In this document: positions 44,676 through 52,800 of the stretch, one piece after another
Layout of the letters: every line of letters begins with the position of its first letter
How positions within the stretch are numbered: the stretch's first letter is position 1
Source: an uncultured Eubacteriales bacterium
GTDB lineage: Bacteria > Bacillota > Clostridia > Oscillospirales > Acutalibacteraceae
DNA length: 64,000 bases
NCBI GenBank assembly: GCA_934457095.1
Contig: CAKSHJ010000001.1
Coordinates: forward strand, 186,001-250,000
Reading direction: 5' to 3'
Notes under the pieces: model-generated
Database searches by the model: none
What the model was told of the DNA's origin: nothing
Seen by the model: only the letters and a program-made list of their open reading frames with translations
Made by a program: the position numbers and the translations under genes

Positions 44676-44864
44676 ATGTTTGAACTTCCGTTGGGCTTTG
44701 GCTTTGCACTTGCGCAAAATGTGCGCGCCAAGGACTATTTTATGAGCAAAAGCAAGCAGGAACAACAAGAAATGATAAATCGGGCAAAGCAACTTGGAAG
44801 CGACGAGGAAATATTGCGTTATGTGGAGGGTCTTGCCAAAGAAAATAACGCACCTATGGCATGA
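44676..44864 (+). CDS. Small conserved-looking protein, 62 residues
   Basis: The start is the ATG after GAGGTGATT, six codons inside the longest frame. The N-terminal half reads FELPLGFGFALAQN, mildly hydrophobic but not a membrane helix. The second half (about 25-55) is a charged helix (EQQEMINRAKQLGSDEEILRYV split around GSD). Small proteins beginning with a similar ELPLGFG(M)ALAQN pattern are common in Clostridia and have no known function. It stands before a second microgene and near cwlJ-gerQ, and a sigma-E-like promoter precedes it, so a sporulation role is possible but unproved. Confidence 0.75.
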   Translation: MFELPLGFGFALAQNVRAKDYFMSKSKQEQQEMINRAKQLGSDEEILRYVEGLAKENNAPMA

Positions 44865-44931
44865 GCATTTTACAGACAGCCGTTGTCGCATTACCCCATC
44901 TTGCATATACTGGTGGTAGGAGGCGATGATT

Positions 44932-45111
44932 GTGGTAGAAATGAAGGTTTACCACTGCACCAATGCAGAAGAAAACCCCATTCCCATTTGGATGCAGATA
45001 AAACCGCAGCAACAACCGGCACAGACCGTCGTCGAAACCGATGTTGTAGCGCAATTTAAGCAAAACCCAGATGCATTTTTTCCGGAATTCACAAAAGAAA
45101 AACAGCAGTAA
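44932..45111 (+). CDS. Small hypothetical protein, 59 residues
   Basis: I do not recognise it. A GTG start is chosen because AGGAGG lies 7 nt upstream; an ATG two codons earlier is too close to that site. It is soluble, with one Cys (VYHCTNAEENPIPIW), a Gln/Pro-rich centre and an acidic-aromatic C-terminus (NPDAFFPEF). It lies 67 nt after the 62-residue microgene with no terminator between, so probably the same transcript, and a clear terminator follows. Confidence 0.6.
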   Translation: MVEMKVYHCTNAEENPIPIWMQIKPQQQPAQTVVETDVVAQFKQNPDAFFPEFTKEKQQ

Positions 45112-45115
45112 TACC

Positions 45116-45150
45116 AAAAAACAGCTGCCTATTTTAGGTGGCTGTTTTTT
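45116..45150 (+). terminator. Terminator after the microgene pair
   Basis: AACAGCTGCCT pairs with AGGTGGCTGTT (two wobbles), followed by six T, 5 nt past the stop. Confidence 0.88.
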
Positions 45151-45156
45151 ATGCAA

Positions 45157-45189
45157 GATAAAAGAACCGTAAAACAGACGGTTCTTTTT
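45157..45189. terminator. Second, bidirectional terminator serving the SpaA-like gene
   Basis: A perfect 11-pair stem AAAAGAACCGT with ACGGTTCTTTT and T-runs on both strands, 9 nt past the minus-strand gene's stop. Confidence 0.9.
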
Positions 45190-45197
45190 GCTATACA

Positions 45198-46268
45198 TTA
45201 TGTTAGGCGCAATTCATTGGTGCGTTTACCGTCAACAGCCACAGCTCCGCTTTTAGAAACCGTCACTGCATAACTCTCCTGTGTTGCAACGCCGTTTTCG
45301 TCCAGCTGCACCAGTGTGTATTCCCCCGGCGGAATTTTCTCAAAATATGCCTGTCCCTGTTCGTCCGTATTCGCCTGTGTAACCACGACCTCCTCTTTCA
45401 TAAGCGCAAATTTTGCACCGTAAACCGGCTCTAATTTTTGCACATACTTATGCACTGTAATATTTCCCTGCGTCTGTCTGCTGTAAATTTCCATCTGTTC
45501 TGCCGGCGTGCCGTCTATGGTTACTGTGCCGTCTGGTGCCACCACCGCCGTATAGGCATGTTTGCTGATGCGATAACCCCTTGGCGCTCGGCGCTCCCTA
45601 AGCACATAAATGCCAGGAGGGAAACTTCCAAAGTGCACCTGACCATTCTCATTGGAAACCGCCGTATACAGCACAATGTTCCCCTCCAGCAGTTCAAATA
45701 CTGCTCCTGCAAGCGGTCTGCGCGTCTGCATTTCCAATTTTCTAAAAAAAATCTCATATAAAGCAGAGTTGCCACAGACCTGTACCATTTCATTTTCGCT
45801 GCCTACCGCGAGCGCCGCCGTTACCGTAAAGGTTTCCTCCGGCAGTCGTTCCCGACTGTGCAAACCATTGTTTTCCCCAGCAAAACGCTCCACATTGCAG
45901 CTGTAATAGGCAATCACAAATTCCGCAACCGGCTTTTGGTCTATCTGTATACTGCCAAAATAATCCACCTGCAGTGTGAACTGCCGTGTATCCGTAGCAT
46001 ATGCTTGCGGTGCTTTCTTTTCCTCCAGTAAATAATCCCCCTCTCGCAAAGGCGGAAACCATACTGCTCCGGTATGGTTGGAATAGCTTTCAAAAATAAC
46101 TTTATTTTGGTGCAGCAAGGTAAATTCAGCGCCTTGTAGTCCTTGGCCGGTTTGAGCATCTACAATATAAAACCAAAAGGAAGTCTGTTTTTTTCTAAAT
46201 TTCTCTATGTAAGACAGCCATAAATCCATATTACTGTCATGCAATGCCAGTGCCGTTGCATCAGTCAT
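45198..46268 (-). CDS. SpaA-like (Cna-B fold) multidomain protein without signal peptide
   Basis: Protein of 356 residues with three prealbumin-like SpaA/Cna-B units (about 30-115, 165-255 and 265-356). Each shows the pattern GAxFxLL, a turn of the NENGQVHFGSFPPGIYVL kind, and ExxAPxGY-like ends (EEKKAPQAY, RERRAPRGY). Such domains usually form surface pilins, but here there is no signal peptide, sortase motif or membrane helix. With the ATG after AAAGGAGCG the N-terminus is MTDATALALHDSN. The longest frame adds 17 residues, also no signal. It is divergent from cwlJ-gerQ. A cytoplasm-made spore-coat or exosporium component is my inference. Confidence 0.8.
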   Translation of the reverse strand: MTDATALALHDSNMDLWLSYIEKFRKKQTSFWFYIVDAQTGQGLQGAEFTLLHQNKVIFESYSNHTGAVWFPPLREGDYLLEEKKAPQAYATDTRQFTLQVDYFGSIQIDQKPVAEFVIAYYSCNVERFAGENNGLHSRERLPEETFTVTAALAVGSENEMVQVCGNSALYEIFFRKLEMQTRRPLAGAVFELLEGNIVLYTAVSNENGQVHFGSFPPGIYVLRERRAPRGYRISKHAYTAVVAPDGTVTIDGTPAEQMEIYSRQTQGNITVHKYVQKLEPVYGAKFALMKEEVVVTQANTDEQGQAYFEKIPPGEYTLVQLDENGVATQESYAVTVSKSGAVAVDGKRTNELRLT

Positions 46269-46480
46269 GGTCACATCGCTCCTTTGTTCATGAAAAGGTC
46301 TGCAAAGTCCTGCTTTCATTTTGTTTCTTTTTTAGTATATTCCCAAAATATACGCCGTGTGAACATTTTTGTTTTCAAAGAAATTTCACACCGAAAAATT
46401 TGTAACAAATCGTCAAACCCTGCATAATTAAGATGCAAAACGCATCATTTTTTATTTTGTAAACTTGTTGGCATGTATAC

Positions 46481-46509
46481 CGCCTGCAACGAATATAATA
46501 AAATCGGAC
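46481..46509 (+). promoter_or_regulatory. Sigma-E-like promoter candidate for cwlJ-gerQ
   Basis: GCATGT(A), a 14-nt spacer and AATATAAT, 5 of 6 and 6 of 8 against the sigma-E pattern. In B. subtilis cwlJ-gerQ is sigma-E dependent. No better sigma-A pair with proper spacing was found. Confidence 0.35.
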
Positions 46510-46534
46510 AAAAAATACGGAAAGGAGTGCTGCA

Positions 46535-46969
46535 ATGGCCTTATCGGATTTGGAAATATTGGCGCGTATGATTCAGTGCGAAGCTGGCGGAGAAGGTGAT
46601 AACGGTATGCGGGCAGTGGCCAGCGTCATTATGAACCGGGTGCAAATTACCTACGGCGAATATGCAAGCTTACATACCATACGGGAAGTGGTTTTTCAGC
46701 CAAGACAATTCGTATGCGCCATGGAAAACGTCAGCGGAACATATAATGAGCAAAATTTGTATAATATGCGTCCCGAACAAACCCAATATGACATTGCCAA
46801 TTGGGCAATTGCAGGAAATCGGCTTACCAATTTGGGTTTTGCGCTATGGTTTTTTAATCCGTATTCAACTACCTGCCGGACAAATTTCCCCTCAAATGTA
46901 GGCGAATTTGTGATACGTATTGGCAATCACTGTTTTTACAATCCCACCGCAGCATACAGTAATACATAA
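46535..46969 (+). CDS. cwlJ: Spore cortex-lytic enzyme CwlJ
   Basis: SleB-family (Hydrolase_2) lytic enzyme that opens cortex peptidoglycan at germination. It is 144 residues, with no signal peptide or LysM. This is the size and layout of B. subtilis CwlJ (142), not of secreted SleB. Catalytic Glu lies in IQCEAGGEGDNG (about 14-25); ASVIMNRV and the C-terminal GNHCFYNPTAAY are conserved. AAAGGAG precedes the start. It is followed 12 nt later by gerQ, the cwlJ-gerQ order of Bacillus. By family, acts at the spore coat on Ca-DPA release. Confidence 0.9.
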   Translation: MALSDLEILARMIQCEAGGEGDNGMRAVASVIMNRVQITYGEYASLHTIREVVFQPRQFVCAMENVSGTYNEQNLYNMRPEQTQYDIANWAIAGNRLTNLGFALWFFNPYSTTCRTNFPSNVGEFVIRIGNHCFYNPTAAYSNT

Positions 46970-46981
46970 CGGAGGTTTTTT

Positions 46982-47446
46982 ATGAATTCTTTCAACAACG
47001 AACAAGAACTCAACACAAAATTCGGCGCCAATTCCCCCAACGCACAATACCACGTAAATGAGGACGGCACCAGTCAAATGTATAATTTCACCGCCCCTCC
47101 CCAGCAATCCTTCGACAACAAAGAAATGGCAGGCTCACTCCAGCGTGTACTGGCTCAGAACATCGGCGAATATGTAGTCATTGAATTTCTAATCGGAACT
47201 GCACAAATCGTAAGAAAGCAGGGTCTGATGTATAATGTTGCCACCACCTTTGTCGTGCTGTTCGACGACACCGTAAACAATTTCATCGTCTGCGACATTT
47301 TCTCCATAAAGTTTGTGTATTTCTATTTCCCCGGCAACCGCCCGGACCGTAATTATAATATTCTACCCAACGGAACTGCTACTCCTTATACACTGAATAC
47401 CCAAAATAATAACAACAATAACAATATGCAGAACCGCCGCAGATAA
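46982..47446 (+). CDS. gerQ: Spore coat protein GerQ
   Basis: Coat protein needed in Bacillus for CwlJ localisation and activity. It is 154 residues. The low-complexity N-terminal third is followed by a central domain (about 48-118; SLQRVLAQNIGEYVVIEFLIG, then VCDIFSIKFVYFYFPGNRP) of the GerQ type. The tail is Asn-rich (an uninterrupted Asn run near 144-150). Assignment rests on the core pattern and on lying directly behind cwlJ with GGAGG. The Asn tract is encoded by AAY repeats and may vary in length between strains. Confidence 0.82.
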   Translation: MNSFNNEQELNTKFGANSPNAQYHVNEDGTSQMYNFTAPPQQSFDNKEMAGSLQRVLAQNIGEYVVIEFLIGTAQIVRKQGLMYNVATTFVVLFDDTVNNFIVCDIFSIKFVYFYFPGNRPDRNYNILPNGTATPYTLNTQNNNNNNNMQNRRR

Positions 47447-47450
47447 CAAA

Positions 47451-47484
47451 ACAAGGCTGAGAAACAATTCTCAGCCTGTTTTTT
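47451..47484. terminator. Bidirectional terminator between gerQ and nfnB
   Basis: A perfect ten-pair stem AGGCTGAGAA with TTCTCAGCCT and T-runs on both sides. Confidence 0.93.
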
Positions 47485-47487
47485 ATG

Positions 47488-48873
47488 CTATTGATTTTTA
47501 AGGTACTCGTCAATAGCAGCCGCAGCATCCTTACCGGCTCCCATTGCCAAAATAACCGTTGCAGCGCCGGTTACGGTATCGCCACCGGCATAAATTCCTT
47601 TACGTGAAGTCTGCATGTGTTCGTCCACCACAATGCACCCCTTATAGTCCTTGAGTCCTGCTGTCGTCTGACAAACCAGCGGGTTTGGGCGGTTACCAAT
47701 GGCCATAATCACACAGTCAACCTCTAATTCAAAATTAGAGCCTTCCACCGACACAGGCGACCGTCGTCCGGAGTCATCGGGTTCCCCCAGTTCCATGGTT
47801 ACGCATTCAATTGCGCGCACCTGTCCTTGGTCATCGCCGTGAATAGCAACCGGATTGTGCAACAATTTAAACACAATGCCCTCCTCCTTGGCATGGTGAA
47901 TCTCCTCCAAGCGTGCGGGCATTTCGGCCTCACCGCGGCGGTACACCACATATACCTGCTCCGCACCCAAACGCTTTGCACTGCGAGCAGCATCCATGGC
48001 AACATTGCCACCGCCTACTATCGCCACACGACCCGGTCGATTAATCGGCGTATCATATTCGGGCAAATAGGCTTTCATTAGGTTAATACGGGTCAAAAAT
48101 TCGTTGGCGGAATACACACCGCTGAGTCCCTCGCCGGGAATATTCATAAACCGCGGCAAACCTGCACCCGTTCCGATAAACACAGCGTCAAAACCGGTTT
48201 CCAGCAACTCATCTACCGAAAATACACGTCCTACTACCATATTGGTTTCAATTTTCACACCGCTTTTTCTAAGACCGTCAATTTCCTTTTGTACAATTTC
48301 CTTTGGCAGTCTAAATTCGGGAATACCGTACATGAGCACTCCTCCCGCCGTATGTAACGCCTCAAAAACGGTTACATCATAGCCCTTAGCGCACAAATCT
48401 CCGGCACAAGTTAAACCGGCAGGTCCCGCACCCAAAACCGCAACTTTATGACCGTTGGCAGGCGCCTTTTTAATCTCCAAAGAGCCGTTTTTCATTTTCC
48501 AGTCGGCAACATAACGCTCCAGACGCCCAATGCCCACCGGCTCATGTTTTATGCCGCGCACGCAAATTTTCTCACATTGACGCTCTTGCGGACAAACTCT
48601 GCCGCATACCGCGGGCAGCGAACTGGTTTGGCGAATGGTATCGTAAGCCAAATCCATATCGCCGTCAATAATGCACTTAATAAAATTCGGAATTTTCACC
48701 TGTACGGGGCAACCGGTAATACAAGGCGCATGCTTGCACTGCAAACATCTCTGCGCCTCCTCCAACGCCATCTCGTGAGTATAGCCGTATTCCACCTCGT
48801 CAAAATTACCGCTGCGCACAATAGGGTCTTGTGCGGGCATAGGCGTTTTTTCGGGTTTCATATTAGTTGCCAT
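47488..48873 (-). CDS. nfnB: NfnB-type large subunit: GltA-like FAD/Fe-S oxidoreductase
   Basis: Large subunit of NADH-dependent reduced ferredoxin:NADP+ oxidoreductase, homologous to the glutamate synthase small chain. It is 461 residues. N-terminal Cys motifs for [4Fe-4S] clusters (CLQCKHAPCITGCP and CGRVCPQERQCEKIC) are followed by FAD-binding GAGPAGLTCAG and NAD(P)-binding GGGNVAMDAARSAKR, ending GGDTVTGAATVILAMGAGK. The start overlaps nfnA by 11 nt, with GGAGGGGG as RBS. No large GltB subunit is near, which favours Nfn (or sulfide-dehydrogenase-like) function over glutamate synthase. Confidence 0.88.
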   Translation of the reverse strand: MATNMKPEKTPMPAQDPIVRSGNFDEVEYGYTHEMALEEAQRCLQCKHAPCITGCPVQVKIPNFIKCIIDGDMDLAYDTIRQTSSLPAVCGRVCPQERQCEKICVRGIKHEPVGIGRLERYVADWKMKNGSLEIKKAPANGHKVAVLGAGPAGLTCAGDLCAKGYDVTVFEALHTAGGVLMYGIPEFRLPKEIVQKEIDGLRKSGVKIETNMVVGRVFSVDELLETGFDAVFIGTGAGLPRFMNIPGEGLSGVYSANEFLTRINLMKAYLPEYDTPINRPGRVAIVGGGNVAMDAARSAKRLGAEQVYVVYRRGEAEMPARLEEIHHAKEEGIVFKLLHNPVAIHGDDQGQVRAIECVTMELGEPDDSGRRSPVSVEGSNFELEVDCVIMAIGNRPNPLVCQTTAGLKDYKGCIVVDEHMQTSRKGIYAGGDTVTGAATVILAMGAGKDAAAAIDEYLKNQ

Positions 48874-49714
48874 GGTCAGCCCCCTCCAACAAGCGACATT
48901 GATAGGCCTCTGCCGCTACTCTTTCCTGCTTTTTATAGGTCGCGCTACGCTGAATTGCCTCATCAAAATCCACTAAATGACCGTCAAAATCCGGACCGTC
49001 CACGCAGGCAAATTTCGTTTTACCGTCTACGGTCAGACGGCAGCAACCACACATACCCGTGCCGTCTATCATAATGGAATTCATGCTAATCACAGTTTTA
49101 ATGCCGGTGTTTCTGGTCAATTCGCACACAGCGCGCATCATCGGCAGCGGACCAATCGCCAATACAAAATCATAATCGGCACCATTGTCCAAATTTTGCT
49201 GCAAAGCGTTGGTTACAAAACCCTTGTTCCCATTTGAGCCATCGTCGGTCATCATATACAAATTGGTACATGCCGCGCGCATTTCTTCCTCTAAAATAAT
49301 CAAATCCGTATTGCGAAACCCCGCAATGATGTCCACCCGCGTACCCATGTCATGCAGCGCTCTGGCCTGCGGATAGGCAATGGCACAACCGGCGCCGCCG
49401 CCAATTACAGCCGCACGGCGATAGCCCTCCAGCTCGGAGGGTACGCCCAGCGGACCGATAAAATCCAAAATACAATCACCCACATCCAGCGTATTGAGCA
49501 GCATAGTCGTTTTGCCCACAATCTGAAAAATAATCGTAACAGTACCAAGGTCACGGTCATAAGCGGCAATGGTCAGAGGAATACGCTCCCCCTGCTCATT
49601 GACGCGCAGAATAATAAACTGGCCAGCCTTGGCTTTTTTTGCAATATATGGCGCCTTTACAATCATTAAAGTCATAGCGGCGTTCAAGCTGCGTTTTGCA
49701 ACAATCGGAAACAT
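48863..49714 (-). CDS. nfnA: NfnA-type FNR subunit (sulfide dehydrogenase/DHOD electron-transfer-like)
   Basis: Small subunit of the same electron-bifurcating complex, 283 residues. A beta-barrel FAD domain (about 1-95; RIPLTIAAYD) and an NAD-binding domain (VIGGGAGCAIAYPQARAL) precede the C-terminal [2Fe-2S] ligand cluster GTGMCGCCRLTV with FACVDGP. I start at MFPIVAKRS, the second of two ATGs after AAGGAG, for spacing. Coupled to nfnB. The pair links NADH, NADPH and ferredoxin pools in anaerobes. Confidence 0.88.
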   Translation of the reverse strand: MFPIVAKRSLNAAMTLMIVKAPYIAKKAKAGQFIILRVNEQGERIPLTIAAYDRDLGTVTIIFQIVGKTTMLLNTLDVGDCILDFIGPLGVPSELEGYRRAAVIGGGAGCAIAYPQARALHDMGTRVDIIAGFRNTDLIILEEEMRAACTNLYMMTDDGSNGNKGFVTNALQQNLDNGADYDFVLAIGPLPMMRAVCELTRNTGIKTVISMNSIMIDGTGMCGCCRLTVDGKTKFACVDGPDFDGHLVDFDEAIQRSATYKKQERVAAEAYQCRLLEGADHGN

Positions 49715-49759
49715 ATCCATTTCTCCTTTGCAGACATATACCAAAAAGGTATTATTTTT

Positions 49760-49788
49760 ATTGTAATGGAAATCGTACAAAATAGCAA
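49760..49788 (-). promoter_or_regulatory. Promoter of nfnA-nfnB
   Basis: TTGCTA, a 17-nt spacer and TACAAT on the minus strand, about 46 nt before the start. Confidence 0.6.
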
Positions 49789-49825
49789 GAAAAACAATTG
49801 CAAACGCCCAAAAATTTTATACAAT

Positions 49826-49859
49826 ACAAAAGGCGGCAAACTTACGCTCACCGCCCCTT
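49826..49859 (-). terminator. Probable terminator after the giant repeat protein gene
   Basis: AAGGGGCGG pairs with CCGCCTTTT (two wobbles) over a 14-nt loop on the minus strand, then GTATT. The T-run is short, so termination may be partial. Confidence 0.55.
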
Positions 49860-49862
49860 GCA

Positions 49863-52800
49863 TTATTTTTGAATATCCTGCGAAGTTGTTGTTCCGAATT
49901 GATAATTGGAATTTGTATTTAAATTATTCGGTACCATGCTCATATCCACCGGAGTTTTGTTGGCATTTTGCAGCTGCCCGTTTTTAAATTCCAAGTTAAT
50001 AAAGCCCAGCACCTGCACCGACAAATCTATGGTATTGAGCACACCGTTATTGCCTCTGCCCAGCGTTACAACCATTTGGTCCGCAAAGTCAGAGTTGTTC
50101 ACCAAATGTGCAGCGTCCAGCCCAACCGTCCACCGGTTTTGGGCTTGGTAGGTAAAGCCGGTCAACGCTTCCTCAAACATAATGTTGCCGGTACGCACCG
50201 CCTTTTGCGGACTCTTTGCAATGGCATCGTCAATAGCTTTTTCCACCATACTGCTAAAGTTCATTGAGAAATATACATATTTCATGGGATTTTGCATAAA
50301 TTCGTCCATCGTACATTTCATATATTCATGGTGGTCATAATATTTTGTCACCGGAACATCAACCCACCACCAGCCTACTTTTTTCTTTTCCCAAACAATT
50401 TTACTGGTTTCCCAGCAGCGGTCAAAATACAGCACATTGTCACGGTAGTAAATTTTCGTAACCATATCCTGCTGTATTACCAATGGATAATACGGCACTT
50501 TCAACTCAATATACGCCGAATCAACGGTGTTGTCGTCACGAAGCTTGAGTCTAAACTGCGTAGGCACATCGGCGTTGAGCTTAATGCCAATAATATTCAT
50601 ATTCACATTCGCCGTGCCGGTAATATGATACTGCTTCAAATCGGCAGTTTTCATCAAACTGTCGGCAAAGGTATTCAGCGAACTGAAATCCATATAATTA
50701 TTTGCATCGCTCGGCCTTGCAATTTGCGTGCTGCGGTCATTGGTATTGCTGAACGTAATCGCCGCAATTTCACTCTTGTCATTTTTCATTGCCTTGGTTA
50801 CGGTTACCACCGTATCCGGCTTTGTTGCATCGCCAAACAATTCCTTGCTGCTCAATGTCACGGTCAGGGTATCGCCGTTTTTGGCAATGCCTTGAATCAA
50901 CGCCAGCACATTTGCCCCCACATTCACATGATTGTCAGAAAGCAATTCCTCTAAAGTGGGAATCGGTAAAGCACTCAAAACACTCGTATCCAACGGTTGT
51001 CTGTCTCCCAAAATATGCTGCTTTACATCCTGCGGCAGCTCAATTCCCATTAAATCCAGCCCCGTTGCCGCAAGGTCCAGCAGAGCGCTGTAATCCATCT
51101 GCATCTTAATGCCGGTATACGGCGCGCCGCCCACCTTAAACTGTGTGGTATCATGGTAGTATACATACAGTCTGTTGTCTACTATTACAGCCTTTACTTC
51201 ATGGCCGTTTATACTCAAATCGGCCTTGCCATTGAAAATCCGGCTGTTCAATTGTTCATAGGAATGCATACCGGCTTCCACATAATCCACCAGCTCATTC
51301 ACATCAACATATTGACTTTTGTCTGTAATTGGCGGTATCGTCACCTCAGAAACCGCAAAATTGTCAACCGTAACCGCAATCTCATGGTCAAACAGGTGCA
51401 CGCCCTGCACCTTCGCACCCGACAGTCCTTGACCGTCCTTGGTAATTTGCAAAGAAACGGCATCCTGACCCATGTTCAACACAAGTCCCAAAGTATTGTC
51501 TGTAACGGTTACATGCTCAATATCTCCCAACAACTTTCCAATATCCACCCGATTATCCCGCACGCTCTCAATCAGCTCTGCGTAGACCGTTGGCAGCATG
51601 GCAGATAGGTCAGCCTGCTCGCCCAAGGTACCCTCGGGCAGAATCTCTCGCAATCTCTGCATAATCGGGTCTATGTCGTCCAAGCTGCCCGTCAGACGAA
51701 CATCGCCGTATTCCAAATAAATCTGTTTGCCAAAGGTGGTCGCCGTTAAAGTTTTACCTTGAATTTCCGTGGTGGCCAAAGTATCCACGCTTTGTACTGA
51801 GCCATCGGCATTTTTATGCAGCAACAATTGCACATTCGCCGTTTGATTGAGCTGCCATGCTCCATCCAATTTCACCTGCACATTAAAAGTGAAGCCGTTT
51901 TCTTTAAGCGTCTGCATGATTGGCCCCACAAAAGCGATTGCGGGTCTTACATCGGTATAATCGCCTTGCACCGCAAGGGTAAATTGCTGGTCAATCTCTG
52001 TCACTGCAATATCCGCAGCAAGGTCGGTTTCATAAACGGTCACACCGCTTATGGCCGCACTGAGCATATCATTTTCGTCCTTAGAGAGCGCAAAATGAAT
52101 CACATCTTCCGGACTCAATTCCAAGTCAAAACTTAGTGTATTTTCCGCTACTTGCAGATTTTCAAGCTTTTGTACCAGTGTAAATATATCAAAATTTTCA
52201 AGCAAATCAATATACGACTGCGGCAGGAATTTGGCTAAGTCCACATCGCTGTCCTGCGGCAAAGCATCCGCAAGCTCTCTTACAATTTCATCCAAATCGC
52301 CGGTATTTAAACATAACTTCAAATTGGCATAATCCACATAGGTAATGCCCTTAATAAACCGCACAGTCAGCGTATGTCCGTAGAGTTGCGCGGTTATTTC
52401 ACCATCTGCCCCGCCGTCTCTGCGCTGCAAACGCACCTGCGCCGTAATATCGCCGTTTAGCTTTCCGTTTGCCTGTATCGTTGTATTGAATTCTAAAGCA
52501 TCGGCCTGCACTAATTTTGCTGTGGGCTCTGCAAACGGTAACAACGCCTTTACATTGGTATATGCGCCCTCCGGTATATAAATCGGTAAGGCTTGCTCAC
52601 TGCATACGGCATTGGTAAGATTAAGCTCCATTTTGCTGTCTGCAATGGTGGCCCCGCCTACACGTACTTCGTTTATATAGTCATACGCACGGTCAAATTG
52701 CAAAGCTATGGTATCGTCGCCAAAGCCCAATGCAATTTCACCTGCATCCGTACGCAAGTCGAAAGCTTCCATTTGTCCTACCAAATCAAACAGCGGCTGC

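Noticed and set aside
46535..46969. Secreted SleB instead of CwlJ
   Set aside because: No signal peptide or peptidoglycan-binding domain, CwlJ length, and gerQ directly downstream.
47488..49714. Glutamate synthase (GltBD)
   Set aside because: No large GltB subunit is present and the small-chain homologue is coupled to an FNR-type [2Fe-2S] subunit, the NfnAB arrangement.
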